Source of the DNA: Stieleria magnilauensis
GTDB taxonomy: Bacteria > Planctomycetota > Planctomycetia > Pirellulales > Pirellulaceae
Length of the DNA stretch: 64,000 bases
Assembly (NCBI GenBank): GCA_007753675.1
Contig: CP036432.1
Span: 6,608,394-6,672,393, forward strand
Direction: 5' to 3'
Each line of letters opens with the position of its first letter. The stretch's first letter is position 1. The notes under the pieces were generated by a model. The model worked only from the letters and a program-made list of their open reading frames with translations. It was not told the DNA's origin and made no database searches. This document shows, one piece after another, positions 25,636 through 36,018 of the stretch. Position numbers and translations under genes: made by a program.

Positions 25636-27996
25636 ATGTATCCATTGATCCGACTCACGTGTGTTCTGATCGGCTTCCCCCTGGCGAGCCATTTACTCCC
25701 TCTCCACACGACGAACGCCCAATCCGTTCCTTCCCATCCGATCGCACCCGCGACGGACGCCGTGAACTGGAGCGAGATGCTTTCTCGGTTCAATCCGCGA
25801 TGGGACCGAATGCCGACGCGGTGGGATGAAGCCCCCTTTCTTGGCAATGGAGAACAAGGGACGCAAGTTTATCAAACCGGTTCCAGCACCCTGCATTTTG
25901 GTGTTGGCTGTTCCGCTGCTCACGACCATCATCCGCCGGCAAAGGATGACCTGAACGAGAAACATGTCGAAGTCCTCAATCGGGGCCGGCACTTCATCGG
26001 ACATCTGGAACTCCACACTTCCGCCCCGCTGACCGCCGGCACCTCTGAATTGGATCTCTGGAACGCCGAGGCAACCGGCACGATCCGATCCGCCAGCGGC
26101 GGCCAACTGAAATGGAGGTGCCTTGTTCATGCGGATCAACCCGTGATCATGATCGAGACCCTGGGCAGCGGTGATCTGAAAGACAGCGTGTTCGACTATC
26201 TGCCGGCGAAAGCCCAAAGCCCGCGAGCGGTTCGCAGCAAACAGCCACGCGAACCAGCCAACCCGGCAACGGTTCTCGCCAGCAATCCCGATGGGGTCCA
26301 AACTGCGATCCAGAACCTGGCATCCGGAGGCCAAACGGCGGTCGCCTGGAAAGTTGTTCGATCCGACCAGAACGCGCGCACCGCCCAGGTGATCTACCTG
26401 TCCGTGCAGCATTCCTTTCCCGAGACGACGGCCGCCGCATCGGCCGCTCACGCCATCGCGAACGCGTCAATCGCCCCGGTCGATCGATGGGTCGGCCGGC
26501 ATCGCGGATGGTGGCACCACTATTATCCGCTCAGTTTCCTGTCCACCGGCGACCCCTACTGGGATGCGTTCTATTGGATCCAGCAATACAAACTCGCCTC
26601 CGCTACGCGAGACCACGGGTGGATCATCGACAATCAAGGCCCCTGGCTGCAACCGACGGCGTGGAACGCAACGTGGTGGAATCTCAACGCACAGATCTCG
26701 CACGCCGGCCCTTACCAGGCGAACCGGCGGGGACAGGCGAGTGCCCTGAGCCATCGGCTGAGCACCAATCGCGACAACCTGGCTTTGAATGTCGATCCCA
26801 AATTTCGCAGCGACTCCTACGGCCTGGGCCGATCCAGTTCCGGCTGGGACTTGGTTGCCCATAGCGGACAACCGGGTGGGCGACCGCCGATCGATCCACG
26901 CATCGGTCATGAAACCGGCAACCTGCTCTGGGCGCTTCACAATGTCGATCTGGAAGTCCGTTACTGGCACGACGAATCGCTGCGAGACGAAGTGCTGTAC
27001 CCGTTGCTGGTTCGAGCCGTCAACTACTACCGCCATTTTCTGGTCGAGGAAAACGACGGACGATTACACCTTCCTGCAACACACAGTCCCGAATACCGCA
27101 CCGTCGCTGACTGCACGTATGACCTCGATCTGCTGCACTGGGGACTCAACCGGTTGATCGAACTGGCCGAAGAAAAACGTCAAATGGACGCGCACTTCGA
27201 GGAGCCCCTGCTGCCGAAATGGAAGGAGGTCCAGCGCAAACTCACTCCCGTCCACACCGACGAAACGGGACGAATGATTGGCCGAAAAACGGCACTGACC
27301 GGAGGTCATCGCCATTGGTCTCACTTGCTGGCCGTTTATCCGCTGCGAACGTTGACCCCGGAGACGTCGGCCGATCGAGACTTGATCGAAACGTCACTCA
27401 AGCACTGGCGCAGCTTTGGCCGCAGCTTCGCCGGCTACTCCTCCACCTCTGCCGCATGCATGGCCGCCATGCTGGGCAACGGGAACGACGCGTTGGACTA
27501 CCTGAACGGATTGAAGACCTACCTTCGTCCCAACACGATGTATTCCGAAGCCGGCAATCCTGTCATGGAAACGCCGCTTCACGGAGCCACTGCGATGCAG
27601 GAAATGGTCATGCAAAGCTGGGGTGAAACGTTGCGAATCTTCCCGGCAGTTCCCGACATCTGGACCGACGTTCAATTTGCCCGGTTCCGAGGCGAGGGTG
27701 GATTCCTGGTTTCGGCTCGTCGTTCCGGTGGCAAGAACCAGTGGGTCGAAGTGTTCGCGGAAAACCAAAGCGTGGTCAACATCGACTGCGGATTCGACAT
27801 CCACCGGTACTCCGCCGATGCCGGAGCCAGCGTTCAGATCCAACCCGACGGCAAAGCAACGCTCCACCTGCCGGCCAACCATCGCGTGCAGTTTTTCGCG
27901 TCCACAATGACTCAATCGGCACCTGCCATCGACGCGATCCCATCGCGGGGCCAGCCGCACTTCTTCGGTTTAGGCCGACTGAAACCAACGCGTTAG
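25636..27996 (+). CDS. Secreted GH95-like glycoside hydrolase
   Basis: A 786-aa exported protein. The start at 25636 gives a signal peptide ([20 protein letters not shown]); the longer frame from 25555 does not. The layout, an N-terminal beta-sandwich, a central (alpha/alpha)6 barrel and a C-terminal beta domain, fits GH95 and its relatives (alpha-L-fucosidase or galactosidase activities on plant or algal glycans). Supporting patterns are [13 protein letters not shown] near the start, [20 protein letters not shown] (the barrel's substrate loop), [20 protein letters not shown] and [20 protein letters not shown] near the end. Catalytic residues were not assigned with confidence, so GH65-type alternatives remain possible. 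It ends tail to tail with dodecin, sharing the bases TTAG (27993-27996). Confidence 0.65.
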   Translation: MYPLIRLTCVLIGFPLASHLLPLHTTNAQSVPSHPIAPATDAVNWSEMLSRFNPRWDRMPTRWDEAPFLGNGEQGTQVYQTGSSTLHFGVGCSAAHDHHPPAKDDLNEKHVEVLNRGRHFIGHLELHTSAPLTAGTSELDLWNAEATGTIRSASGGQLKWRCLVHADQPVIMIETLGSGDLKDSVFDYLPAKAQSPRAVRSKQPREPANPATVLASNPDGVQTAIQNLASGGQTAVAWKVVRSDQNARTAQVIYLSVQHSFPETTAAASAAHAIANASIAPVDRWVGRHRGWWHHYYPLSFLSTGDPYWDAFYWIQQYKLASATRDHGWIIDNQGPWLQPTAWNATWWNLNAQISHAGPYQANRRGQASALSHRLSTNRDNLALNVDPKFRSDSYGLGRSSSGWDLVAHSGQPGGRPPIDPRIGHETGNLLWALHNVDLEVRYWHDESLRDEVLYPLLVRAVNYYRHFLVEENDGRLHLPATHSPEYRTVADCTYDLDLLHWGLNRLIELAEEKRQMDAHFEEPLLPKWKEVQRKLTPVHTDETGRMIGRKTALTGGHRHWSHLLAVYPLRTLTPETSADRDLIETSLKHWRSFGRSFAGYSSTSAACMAAMLGNGNDALDYLNGLKTYLRPNTMYSEAGNPVMETPLHGATAMQEMVMQSWGETLRIFPAVPDIWTDVQFARFRGEGGFLVSARRSGGKNQWVEVFAENQSVVNIDCGFDIHRYSADAGASVQIQPDGKATLHLPANHRVQFFASTMTQSAPAIDAIPSRGQPHFFGLGRLKPTR

Positions 27997-28202
27997 CCGT
28001 CAAGCGTGAAGCCGATCTTGACGGTGACTTGCCAATGATCGACTTTTCCGTCATTGATATTGCCGCGGGTTTCTAAAATTTCGAACCACCGCATTCCATG
28101 CACACTTTTGGATGCGCGATCGATCGCGTTCTCGACGGCCTCTTCGATCGAACGGGTCGATGTGCCAACGATTTCAATCTTCTTGTAAACATGATCGGAC
28201 AT
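27993..28202 (-). CDS. Dodecin family flavin-binding protein
   Basis: A 69-aa protein with the full dodecin pattern: [20 protein letters not shown], then [20 protein letters not shown], then TRGNIND and [13 protein letters not shown]. The Trp in GMRWFE is the residue that sandwiches the flavin in the dodecamer. Dodecins store or buffer free flavins or coenzyme A in the cytoplasm and limit photo-oxidative damage. Length is normal for the family. GGAG lies about 12 bases before the start. Its stop overlaps, on the opposite strand, the stop of the GH95-like gene. Confidence 0.93.
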   Translation of the reverse strand: MSDHVYKKIEIVGTSTRSIEEAVENAIDRASKSVHGMRWFEILETRGNINDGKVDHWQVTVKIGFTLDG

Positions 28203-28586
28203 GGCCGGGGCTCCGGAGGTGGATCGGTTGTGTTTTCAGATGCGATGCGTCCAACAAAGCAAGTCGGAATCGGACGTTGACTTGCCCAACTTCACTGCAT
28301 CTGCCGCGATCGATCGGGGCTGGCCAACGCATTCACCATTGTAGCCGATCTGAGCGTTCCGCCCGATCAAAGCGGCTTACGACGCGACTGGGCAGTGTAT
28401 CATCTACAGACCCACGCCTTTCCGTCCGCGCCTTTGCGATTTCTCCTGTTTTATGATGGTCCTGCATGCTCATCCGGGGGAAAGCCGTCTTGCGTTGAAC
28501 GAAGGGGCGTCCGCTGGAGTCCATCGAACACGACTCGGGGCCGGCGAACTGACCCGCGATCCACTCTCGTCATTGGAGCAAAACGC
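28203..28586. other. Divergent intergenic region
   Basis: This 384-bp stretch between dodecin (minus) and the SRPBCC gene (plus) should carry their promoters. GGAG at about 28575 is the ribosome binding site of the latter. No conserved RNA structure, repeat or credible coding frame was seen. Confidence 0.4.
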
Positions 28587-29021
28587 ATGACAGATTCTTC
28601 AGCACCGATTGTGGTCGAGCAATCGTTTGACGTGCCCAAGTCAACGGTCTGGAAAGCCATCACCGAACGGGAACAAATGGTCGATTGGTTTTTTGAAAAC
28701 ATCCCGGAGTTCAGGGCGGAACCCGGATTTGAAACCCAGTTTGACATCGACTCCGGCCGACGCGTCTTCCGACATCTCTGGAAGATCACCGAAGTCATCC
28801 CGGGACAACTGATCGTTTACGATTGGCGATATGAAGGACTTCCTGGGACCGGCAAAGTGACGTTCGAAATTTTTGAAGAGGGCGAAGGGTCCCGACTGCG
28901 AGTGACCAACGAAGGCATCGAATCGTTTCCCAATGACATGCCAGAATTCACGCGTGAAAGCTGTGAAGACGGATGGACCTACCTGCTGCAAACCAGTCTG
29001 AAGCAATACCTGGACGGCTGA
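28587..29021 (+). CDS. SRPBCC/AHSA1-type domain protein
   Basis: A 144-aa cytoplasmic protein of the START/SRPBCC fold: IVVEQSFDVPKSTVWKAITE opens the fold, PEFRAEPGFETQFDI and HLWKITEVIPGQLIVYDW form the sheet, and ESCEDGWTYLLQTSLKQYLD is the long C-terminal helix characteristic of the AHSA1 group. Such proteins bind hydrophobic ligands or act as co-chaperones. The start at 28587 has GGAG upstream; the longer frame to 28395 does not fit. It is followed after 23 bases by a small membrane protein, and then by a sulfatase, all on the plus strand, so these three may be one transcript. Confidence 0.85.
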   Translation: MTDSSAPIVVEQSFDVPKSTVWKAITEREQMVDWFFENIPEFRAEPGFETQFDIDSGRRVFRHLWKITEVIPGQLIVYDWRYEGLPGTGKVTFEIFEEGEGSRLRVTNEGIESFPNDMPEFTRESCEDGWTYLLQTSLKQYLDG

Positions 29022-29044
29022 AACTCCTCACCACCGGTGGAACG

Positions 29045-29500
29045 ATGATTCGCAAAGTAATGGCCGTCGTTGCGGGCCTGATTGCGGGCAGCATTTTTAA
29101 CATGGCCCTGGTCAGTCTTTCCCACGCCGTGTATCCGCTGCCCCAAGAGATCGACCCCAACGATTTCGAAGCGTTTGGGGAGCATGTGAAAGCCAACGGC
29201 ATGCCGACCGGAGCGCTGCTGATCGTGCTGGCGGCCCATGCCGGCGGCAGCTTTGTCAGCGGTCTGGTGTGTGGGCTGATCGCGAAACGAACGTGGTACC
29301 TCGCGGCGGGGGCGTTGGGGATTCTGTGGATGTGCGGGGGAATCACCATGCTGATGATGCTGCCGGCCCCGATCTGGTTCGCCGTCGCCGACACGATCTT
29401 GTACGTGCCCGTCGCCCTGCTGGGCGTCAGGCTCGGCGGAACGCTGACCGGCGCCTCCTCGCAACCACCGGCAGCGGATTACAATCATGACTCAACATGA
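29045..29500 (+). CDS. Four-helix membrane protein of unknown function
   Basis: A 151-aa integral membrane protein starting MIRKVMAVVAGLIAGSIFNM, with hydrophobic segments near residues 4-24, 57-80, 82-105 and 110-130, and a loop with Glu/Asp between the first two. A longer frame from 28973 begins inside the previous gene. The sequence is similar in shape to the small 'hypothetical membrane' proteins that follow SRPBCC genes. Its stop overlaps another possible start for the sulfatase (ATGA at 29497-29500). No named family is claimed. Confidence 0.7.
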   Translation: MIRKVMAVVAGLIAGSIFNMALVSLSHAVYPLPQEIDPNDFEAFGEHVKANGMPTGALLIVLAAHAGGSFVSGLVCGLIAKRTWYLAAGALGILWMCGGITMLMMLPAPIWFAVADTILYVPVALLGVRLGGTLTGASSQPPAADYNHDST

Positions 29501-29538
29501 CGTCGATTTCCCCCCAGACCACGACAGAGGATTCCCCG

Positions 29539-31470
29539 ATGCGACCGGTTCTCCACGCCGCCCTGATTGCGCCATTGCTGTTATTGACGCACGCTTGGCA
29601 GGCGACGCCTTGTGATGCCGCCGACCAACCCAACTTCATTGTCTTCCTGGCGGACGATCTCGGTTGGGGTGACCTGGGTTGCTACGGACACCCAAAAATC
29701 CAGACTCCGAATCTGGACCAATTCGCGTCCGAGGGGGTTCGTTTCACACAGGCCTATGCCGCTTGCGGTGTCTGCTCGCCGAGCCGTTCATCGATCCTGA
29801 CCGGCCGCACCCCTTACCGAAACGGCGTTTGGCGTTGGCTGCCCGTGGGAAATCCCGCTCACCTGCGTGAGAGCGAAGTCACGATTCCCGAATCGCTGCA
29901 GCCGCTCGGTTACCAGACGATGCACAGCGGCAAGTGGCATTTGAACGGCTATTTCAACAGCGACGAACAACCGCAACCGGATGACCACGGATACGACTGG
30001 TGGTTCGCGACACAGAACAACGCGTCACCGTCGCACAAGGACCCGATCAACTTCGTTCGCAACCGAAAGGAGGTCGGCCCTCTGCAAGGATTCTCGGCAC
30101 CGTTGGTCGCGGAGGAAGCGTCGACATGGTTGAAGCAGCAGCGCGACCCGGAGCGACCGTTCTTCATCACCGTCTGGACCCACGAGCCGCACTTGCCGAT
30201 CGAAAGCGACCCAAAGTTCCAGCAGCTGTACAGCGAGATCGAGAATCCGGGCGTGCGGCAACACCACGGCAATGTCACTCAGCTGGACCATGCCTTCGGA
30301 AACTTGATAAAGACGGTTGATGAGCTGGGATTGCGAGACAACACGTTTGTCATCTTCACCAGCGACAACGGTCCCGAAGGCTCTAGCAAAGGCAATCTGA
30401 AAAACCCGGAATCACAACAGAATCGAACCTGGGGATCCACCGGCGGCTTGCGCGGCCGCAAACGCGACAGCCACGAAGGTGGAATCCGGGTTCCGGGAAT
30501 CGTCCGCTGGCCCGGCAAGATCCAACCGGGAACAGTCAGCGATGTGCCGATCATCGGTTCGGACATTTTCACGACGGTGCTGCAGATCGCCGGCGCACCG
30601 GTGCCGACCGACCGCACGATCGATGGCGTCAACCTGCTGCCGGCGTGCGAAGGCAAGTCACTCGATCGCCCCGTGCCGCTGTTTTGGCGCACCCACATCG
30701 CTCCGCCGGCCAGTCACGCGGCGATGAGAATCGGCGACTGGAAGATCGTTGCCGATCAAAAACTGGAAAAGTTTCAGCTCTATCAGATCGCGAAGGACTG
30801 GAAAGAAGAACATGATCTGGCCGACGAGATGCCTGAAAAATTGGCGGAGATGAAAGCGAAGTTTCTGGAGGTCTGGGAAGGTGTCGAAAACGAAGGTCCG
30901 AAGCAGTGGTGGATCGACCAGCCGGACGGCGGGAAACGCAAACCCGGTCCCAAATTGTCCGATGGCACCGACGCGACCGGAGACTTTGATGTGGTCAAAG
31001 GGGCGACGGTGACAGCGACCGATTTCGGGTACCTGTTGGATGCCAGCCAAAGCGAGGGATTTGCGGTCCAAAAGTTGGACGCTCCGATTCAGGAATCAGC
31101 GACCTTTCGCGTCCAATATCGCTCGGCAATCGACAGCACGACGCGAAACGCATGTTTTTGTTTTGGAGCGACTGCGGTGAACGACCGCTTGCACAAAGCC
31201 GGCACGTTGATCGGGATGGGCCGCCACGGCGCGTTCGACGGTAGCTGGGCCAACGTCGGGATCGGCGCCAGCAAGCAAGGCAACTTTGACCCCACCGAGA
31301 CATTTGAGGCCACCGTCACGATCGATTTGGATCACGGAAAGCTGATCTTGAGTGTCAACGACACGCGGATCGAGCATCAACTACCGAGCAATCTGGAAAG
31401 CATCCAGTACGTCGGCATCTATGCCAAGAAGACGAAGTCGGAGTTCTCCAAGATCACGCGGGTGAAGTGA
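29539..31470 (+). CDS. Secreted sulfatase with C-terminal lectin-like domain
   Basis: A 643-aa exported arylsulfatase-type enzyme. It keeps the N-terminal metal motif (FLADDLGWGDLGCYG), the formylglycine motif C-S-P-S-R followed by SSILTGR (Cys about residue 79), GKWHLNG and the later VIFTSDNGPEG metal ligands. The Cys must be converted to formylglycine by an FGE-type enzyme, not in this window. Residues about 490-643 add a beta-sandwich region (AIDSTTRNACFCFGATAV ... SNLESIQYVGIYAKKTKSEF) of LamG/DUF1080 type, probably for glycan binding. ATG 29539 follows AGAGGA and opens a signal peptide (MRPVLHAALIAPLLLLTHAW); ATG 29497 overlaps the previous stop and is the alternative. It probably desulfates marine polysaccharides. 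Confidence 0.93.
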   Translation: MRPVLHAALIAPLLLLTHAWQATPCDAADQPNFIVFLADDLGWGDLGCYGHPKIQTPNLDQFASEGVRFTQAYAACGVCSPSRSSILTGRTPYRNGVWRWLPVGNPAHLRESEVTIPESLQPLGYQTMHSGKWHLNGYFNSDEQPQPDDHGYDWWFATQNNASPSHKDPINFVRNRKEVGPLQGFSAPLVAEEASTWLKQQRDPERPFFITVWTHEPHLPIESDPKFQQLYSEIENPGVRQHHGNVTQLDHAFGNLIKTVDELGLRDNTFVIFTSDNGPEGSSKGNLKNPESQQNRTWGSTGGLRGRKRDSHEGGIRVPGIVRWPGKIQPGTVSDVPIIGSDIFTTVLQIAGAPVPTDRTIDGVNLLPACEGKSLDRPVPLFWRTHIAPPASHAAMRIGDWKIVADQKLEKFQLYQIAKDWKEEHDLADEMPEKLAEMKAKFLEVWEGVENEGPKQWWIDQPDGGKRKPGPKLSDGTDATGDFDVVKGATVTATDFGYLLDASQSEGFAVQKLDAPIQESATFRVQYRSAIDSTTRNACFCFGATAVNDRLHKAGTLIGMGRHGAFDGSWANVGIGASKQGNFDPTETFEATVTIDLDHGKLILSVNDTRIEHQLPSNLESIQYVGIYAKKTKSEFSKITRVK

Positions 31471-31487
31471 CCACCGCGGCTCGGACC

Positions 31488-31514
31488 AAGTGGCGTAAGC
31501 TTCCAGCTTGCGAC
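31488..31514. repeat. Family C short palindromic repeat, copy 1
   Basis: AAGTGGCGTAAGCTTCCAGC and the next TTGCGAC form an imperfect hairpin (AAGCT-TCC-AGCTT core). The identical 27-base unit occurs at 39917-39943, where a partial second core follows. It lies just past the sulfatase stop. Confidence 0.75.
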
Positions 31515-31558
31515 TCAACAGATTTCTCTCCACGCTTGAGTCCCGATCACCCGTTCGC

Positions 31559-32296
31559 CTAATTCATCGATCCACCGTCGACGCGGACGGTTTGGCCTGT
31601 CAGCCAGCGTCCCGAATCGCCCGCGAGAAAGGAGACGGCTTCGGCAATGTCGTCAGGATGCCCGAGTCGCCCAAAGGGTGACATGGCGGCGAACGCTTTG
31701 GCCGCCTCCTCGCCGCTCTGCTCGAACATGCCCGGAACGGTCGCGCCCGGCTGGACCGAATTCACCGTGATGCCGCGCTCACCGAGTTCTTTGGAAAGCG
31801 AAACGGCCATCGCGTCGATCGCGGCTTTCGTCGCCGAATAGACTGCGGTGCCGGCCATCGGTCGTGCCGCCAAACCGGACGAAATAAAAATCAGCCGCCC
31901 GTTGCGACGGATCCGTTTTGCAGCCTCAAACGCGGTGAGAAACGCTCCACGCAAATTGACTGCGACCATCGAATCAAACTGCTCGATTGTCATGTCGACG
32001 ACGGGGCACTTGGTGATCGTTCCCGCATTGGCAACCACAACGTCGACACCACCGAAGGCAGCTTCGGCCGTTTCGAACAGCTCGCGAATGCGCTGGGGAT
32101 CCGTGACGTCCGCGTTTGCACTGATGGCCTTTCCGCCGCCGGAAGCGATCTGTTCCACAACATTCGTTGCGGCGTCCTCATTGGAACCATAATGGACGAC
32201 GATCTGGAAACCGTCTTCGGCCAATTTCCGGCAAATGGCACCGCCAATGGCTCCAGAGCCGCCCGTCACGATTGCAGCTTTCACGTCACGATGCAT
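31559..32296 (-). CDS. Short-chain dehydrogenase/reductase (SDR)
   Basis: A 245-aa classical SDR. The start at 32296 gives the standard N-terminal nucleotide motif (AAIVTGGSGAIGGAICRKLA); the longer frame to 32431 is an overlap with the next gene. The NAG motif is VVANAGT, and the catalytic Ser and Tyr-x-x-x-Lys are in FISSG and YSATKAAID. The closing GRWLTGQTVRVDGGSMN is typical of the FabG-like branch. It should reduce or oxidise a carbonyl/hydroxyl substrate with NAD(P)(H); the substrate is unknown. It begins four bases downstream of the DoxX-like gene's stop, so both are probably co-transcribed. Confidence 0.9.
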   Translation of the reverse strand: MHRDVKAAIVTGGSGAIGGAICRKLAEDGFQIVVHYGSNEDAATNVVEQIASGGGKAISANADVTDPQRIRELFETAEAAFGGVDVVVANAGTITKCPVVDMTIEQFDSMVAVNLRGAFLTAFEAAKRIRRNGRLIFISSGLAARPMAGTAVYSATKAAIDAMAVSLSKELGERGITVNSVQPGATVPGMFEQSGEEAAKAFAAMSPFGRLGHPDDIAEAVSFLAGDSGRWLTGQTVRVDGGSMN

Positions 32297-32300
32297 CACG

Positions 32301-32768
32301 TCATTCCAAACCGGTGACCATTGAATGCTCCGATCCATCCTCGCGGGTACGGAGTCCGTCGATTGAATAGTCGTCGTAGCGACGAAGCATCCACAGAGTA
32401 TAACAAGCGGCCAACATCGGGATCGCTGCAAAGAACAACAGGTGCGGATAGGTCCAGGGATCTGCGTATTGCTTGAACGAACTGAACGTTGAGATGCTGT
32501 GCAGAATCAGGATGATCGGATAGGTGATGTTTCGCATCGCACCGAGTGCAAACGCAATCACGAACGCCAGTTGAATCGCCCCGACGGCATAGGCCAGCGA
32601 ATTGCTGAGCGACGGGATCATGTAAAACTTCTTGAACACGGCGGCGGCATGTTCTGGGTTGACGAACTTGTCAATCGTCCACATCAGAAAGACGCTGGTG
32701 ATGCCCAGTCGCATCAGCAGCAGACAGGTCGCGAGTTGCGGACGGAGCTTGGAATCGATGGCAGACAA
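32301..32768 (-). CDS. DoxX-like four-helix membrane protein (TTG start)
   Basis: A 155-aa membrane protein of DoxX-like type: helices near MRLGITSVFLMWTIDKFV, FYMIPSLSNSLAYAVGAIQL-FVIAFALG, NITYPIILILHSISTFSS and PHLLFFAAIPMLAACYTLWM. The start is a TTG (complement of 32766-32768), chosen because GGGAGA precedes it by six bases and the family's own N-terminus begins near there; the upstream ATG at 32852 has no ribosome binding site. Some DoxX relatives support redox balance or sulfur metabolism. It is co-transcribed with the SDR four bases downstream. Confidence 0.65.
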   Translation of the reverse strand: MSAIDSKLRPQLATCLLLMRLGITSVFLMWTIDKFVNPEHAAAVFKKFYMIPSLSNSLAYAVGAIQLAFVIAFALGAMRNITYPIILILHSISTFSSFKQYADPWTYPHLLFFAAIPMLAACYTLWMLRRYDDYSIDGLRTREDGSEHSMVTGLE

Positions 32769-32960
32769 GCGATTCTCCCGGAAGTGACAGAGTGGAAACG
32801 GCTGGGGTTCAAACGAAGCGAGCGAGTGACGCTGCGAGGCTCCGTTGGACACAAATGGCCATCCACCACGATCAACCGCCGGCCCCCATCATCTTGCCCC
32901 CATCATTTTGCTACTTTGAGGGCAGGCTGTCACTTCCGGACCGATGAAATGATCACTGGG

Positions 32961-33033
32961 CCCACGGATGGCAGCGCGAACCCACGGATTTTTGGCACGC
33001 TGTCACCTGTGGGTTCGCGCTGCCATCGGTGGG
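32961..33033. repeat. Long imperfect inverted repeat
   Basis: Arms of 27 bp at 32961-32987 and 33007-33033 pair with only two mismatches, centred on the core GGCAGCGCGAACCCAC / GTGGGTTCGCGCTGCC, around a 19-base loop. It lies between the stop of the hybrid kinase gene on the left side and the start of the DoxX-like gene, so it could be a terminator for the kinase or another short repeat type. No further copy was seen in the window. Confidence 0.65.
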
Positions 33034-33111
33034 TATTCGTTTCGCGGGTTAGCCCGGGAAAGTTGCTTAGCGGAAAAGGGGCAGGCACCTACATCTAAAG
33101 TTGTCGAAGTG

Positions 33112-35217
33112 CTAGGTGGGGTTGAACCGAGGATGACTGAGCAGCTCTCGGAGCTGATCGATACTGGGCGGTTTGACCAGATGCTCATCGAAGCCGGCGA
33201 CCTTTGATTTCAGGCGGTCTTCATGTTGTCCGTATCCGGTCAGGGCGACCAGCAAGAAGGAGTGGTCGGTCGTGGATTCTCGTATTCGGCGGGCGAGTTC
33301 GTATCCGTCCATTCCGGGCAAACCGATATCCAGCAGCACCAGGTTGGGCCCAAAACTCGAAAATTTCTTCAATGCCGACGGACCGTCTTCGGCGGTGGCA
33401 ACCGCTTGGGCACCGAGCTTTTCAAAGATTTTCTCCATCATCAACCGGGCGGCGCGATTGTCATCGACGGCGAGCACCCGCAAGGGAAACGGCGTCGCGC
33501 GAGCGGCTGGGCGAACCGTCTGGCCTTCCGCCCCGGAGGGAGCACTGCAGCACGGCAATCGGACCGTGAACGTACTTCCGGTCCCCAGCCCGTCACTTAC
33601 GACCGACACCGTACCACCATGCATCTCCACCATGTTCTTGACGAGGGTCAGGCCGATCCCGAGGCCGCCCTGGGATCGCTCCAGCGTTCTATTGGACTGA
33701 GTAAATAGATCAAACACTTGTGGCAATAGGTCCTGGTCGATACCGACGCCGTTGTCTTGAACGCTGATCGAGACCCAGTCGCCGTCCTCTTTCGTCACCG
33801 TGATCGAGATTTCCCCACCAAAATCGGTGTACTTGCAAGCGTTCTTGAGCAGGTTCTCAATGACCTGGGTCAGCCGAACGGGATCGGCGTCCACCCAAAC
33901 CGATTGCTCGGGAAGCCGAACGGTCAGTTGATGGCCGGTCTGGTCGATCGTGTGGCGCAACATGTCGCGAGCATGCTCGACGAGTTGAGCAACCGGAACG
34001 CGTTGGCGGCGCAATTCGACTTTGCCGCGCATGATGCGTGACACATCGAGCAAATCGTCGATCAGCCGAACCAAGTGTTCGATCTGTCGCTGCATCATGC
34101 GGATGGCGTCCTGATGATCGGTCTCACTGAGGATCAACAGATCCAAGCCGGAGCGGACGGGCACCAAGGGGTTTCGCAATTCGTGTGAAAGCATGGCGAG
34201 AAACTCGTCCTTTCGCCGGTCTGCTTCACGCAGTGCCTCGGTCTGCCGTGCCAGCCCGTCTTCGATGGATTGCTTGCGAATTCGCAATGCAATTCCATTG
34301 GCGACGGACTCGAGTAACGAGGCGACCGATTCGCTGAGGGGATGACTGGAAAACATGGCCATCACACCGACGGTCTTCCCCTCATCGATCAACGGGTACC
34401 CGGCGAAGGCGATCATGCCCTCACGCTTGGCCCATTGCTGATCATGAATTTCCCCGTCTCCGAGCACACGGTTGGTGACATGCGCGCGTTGCCCCGCCGC
34501 GATTCGTCCGATCTTGTAGTCGCCAAAGCGAATCCGGCTGTGTTGGCCGTCAAGATGTGTGTACAGCCCACTGCTGGCGGTCAACTTTAATTCGGTTTGC
34601 TCTTCATCGGCCAACCAGATTCGTGCAAAGGCCGCACCCAGACGATCGACCATCAGATCCGTACACTTTGCCAACGCCTCGTCCAACCCGCGGGACTGGA
34701 CCAATGCAATGCCGATATCGCGACCGAACTCGGCAACATCACGCTCGGTCCGCAGTTGCATTTCAGCCGACCTGCGACGGGCAATTTCTCGATTGAGTTG
34801 ATCGAACTTTTCGTTCAACGCCGCAAACTGTCGGGTCGCGATGTGTTGCGGTTCGATGCGTAGCAACAGCAAGACGCGTCCGTCGTGGCCCATCGTCCGG
34901 CGAGCGATCACACGGTGCGACTGAGCGGGTTCACCGAGGTCGATCGAACCAATGGTCTCGTCCGACGTCCGCCGCGCCAACTTCAACAGATCCTTCACAC
35001 GCGAGGCGGATTGAAGTGCAACGCCACTCAAGTCGCGATGTCGCAATTGAGTCTGGTCCTCGACACCGATGATCGCGGCAGCCTGTTGATTGCCCGCTTG
35101 GATGGTGCCGTCGGGTAAGACCAGCAGCAACGCTTCCTTGAATGCGTTGCCGAACATCTCGAATGATTCAGGTGTCAACGTTCGCACCCTGGCCGAGTTC
35201 GTCCGAAAAGTATTCAC
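33112..35217 (-). CDS. PAS/GAF hybrid histidine kinase
   Basis: A 701-aa kinase in the longest form, which starts at a GTG. Domains: PAS about 28-120 ([20 protein letters not shown]), coiled coil about 125-155, GAF about 165-320, HisKA about 335-400 with His345 in [11 protein letters not shown], HATPase about 445-560 ([19 protein letters not shown]) and receiver about 580-695 ([14 protein letters not shown] ... [11 protein letters not shown]). The GAF domain closely resembles the second GAF of the giant kinase at 13985 ([19 protein letters not shown] versus DTHLDGPPRRVPLGKSKIG). An in-frame ATG at 35157 removes the 50-bp overlap with the upstream gene and could be the true start; neither has a clear ribosome binding site. 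It is coupled to the MetOD1-like gene and ends in a receiver, so it may feed a phosphorelay. Confidence 0.85.
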   Translation of the reverse strand: MNTFRTNSARVRTLTPESFEMFGNAFKEALLLVLPDGTIQAGNQQAAAIIGVEDQTQLRHRDLSGVALQSASRVKDLLKLARRTSDETIGSIDLGEPAQSHRVIARRTMGHDGRVLLLLRIEPQHIATRQFAALNEKFDQLNREIARRRSAEMQLRTERDVAEFGRDIGIALVQSRGLDEALAKCTDLMVDRLGAAFARIWLADEEQTELKLTASSGLYTHLDGQHSRIRFGDYKIGRIAAGQRAHVTNRVLGDGEIHDQQWAKREGMIAFAGYPLIDEGKTVGVMAMFSSHPLSESVASLLESVANGIALRIRKQSIEDGLARQTEALREADRRKDEFLAMLSHELRNPLVPVRSGLDLLILSETDHQDAIRMMQRQIEHLVRLIDDLLDVSRIMRGKVELRRQRVPVAQLVEHARDMLRHTIDQTGHQLTVRLPEQSVWVDADPVRLTQVIENLLKNACKYTDFGGEISITVTKEDGDWVSISVQDNGVGIDQDLLPQVFDLFTQSNRTLERSQGGLGIGLTLVKNMVEMHGGTVSVVSDGLGTGSTFTVRLPCCSAPSGAEGQTVRPAARATPFPLRVLAVDDNRAARLMMEKIFEKLGAQAVATAEDGPSALKKFSSFGPNLVLLDIGLPGMDGYELARRIRESTTDHSFLLVALTGYGQHEDRLKSKVAGFDEHLVKPPSIDQLRELLSHPRFNPT

Positions 35218-35731
35218 GCCCGTCGGCCGATCGACTTTCTGGCGATTGTTTCAAATAGACCACCACCCGACACCCCGCGTCGCCGCGGGCGATCGCCTCT
35301 TGGATCTCTACTTTCGCATAGCCAAGATTCTCGGCGGTGATCATACCGAACACGTTGGACGTCATCATGCACAACGCGGGGCGGTCCAACACGTTGTCGC
35401 CGAAGGGACAGCGGCGGTTTCCGAGCACGATCTTCTCGTCGTCTTGGGAGACGATATAAAAATCTCCTTCGATTCGGCGCTTCAGGTCCACCAGAACCTC
35501 GCCGACCTGCTCAGCATTGAATTTGTCACCGCCGGCCGCTGCCCGGTACATCTCGTTGATCCGCTCTGCCATCCGCTGACCGACCACGGCCACGAATCCA
35601 GACGCCTGATCCAATCCGACGACGTCCTGCAGCGTCCCGGACAGTTCGCGAAGCAGCGTTCGCATGAAGTTGCCGCGAGCCAGGTCGATGGGCAATTGAT
35701 TGATCACCGGAAGTTCGGGCGGTTGACTCAT
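35168..35731 (-). CDS. MetOD1-like sensor protein (methanogen output domain 1)
   Basis: A 187-aa cytoplasmic protein starting [16 protein letters not shown] (GGGAA eight bases upstream; a longer frame to 35785 lacks support). The central pattern [20 protein letters not shown] followed by [20 protein letters not shown] and [12 protein letters not shown] fits the methanogen output domain 1 family (PF18546), which often accompanies histidine kinases and keeps conserved cysteines that could bind a cofactor. The family assignment is from memory and moderately sure. It lies directly upstream of, and overlaps, the hybrid kinase gene, so it is probably that kinase's sensory or regulatory partner. Confidence 0.65.
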   Translation of the reverse strand: MSQPPELPVINQLPIDLARGNFMRTLLRELSGTLQDVVGLDQASGFVAVVGQRMAERINEMYRAAAGGDKFNAEQVGEVLVDLKRRIEGDFYIVSQDDEKIVLGNRRCPFGDNVLDRPALCMMTSNVFGMITAENLGYAKVEIQEAIARGDAGCRVVVYLKQSPESRSADGREYFSDELGQGANVDT

Positions 35732-36018
35732 TTCGGTTCCCTTTTGCAATAGCAGTTGGTTGCCCCGTTGGTTGCCCAAGCTCATGCTACCACATCAAGA
35801 TCAATCTCGTGCTCCGCCCTCAATTAATCTGGCTGTGGACGGCGAAGCGGACTCCGTCCGTCAATGATCGACTTCCGCAGCCGATCAACACGAGCCCAAT
35901 GCGGTTAAGTGAAACGCAGTTTCTTCAGGTTGGGGCCCGTGAGCTTGCGCTCATACGGATGCTCCCACGTGGGATCCGGCAGGCCCCACCGGATCAGGGC
36001 GATCAGATCCGATCGCGG

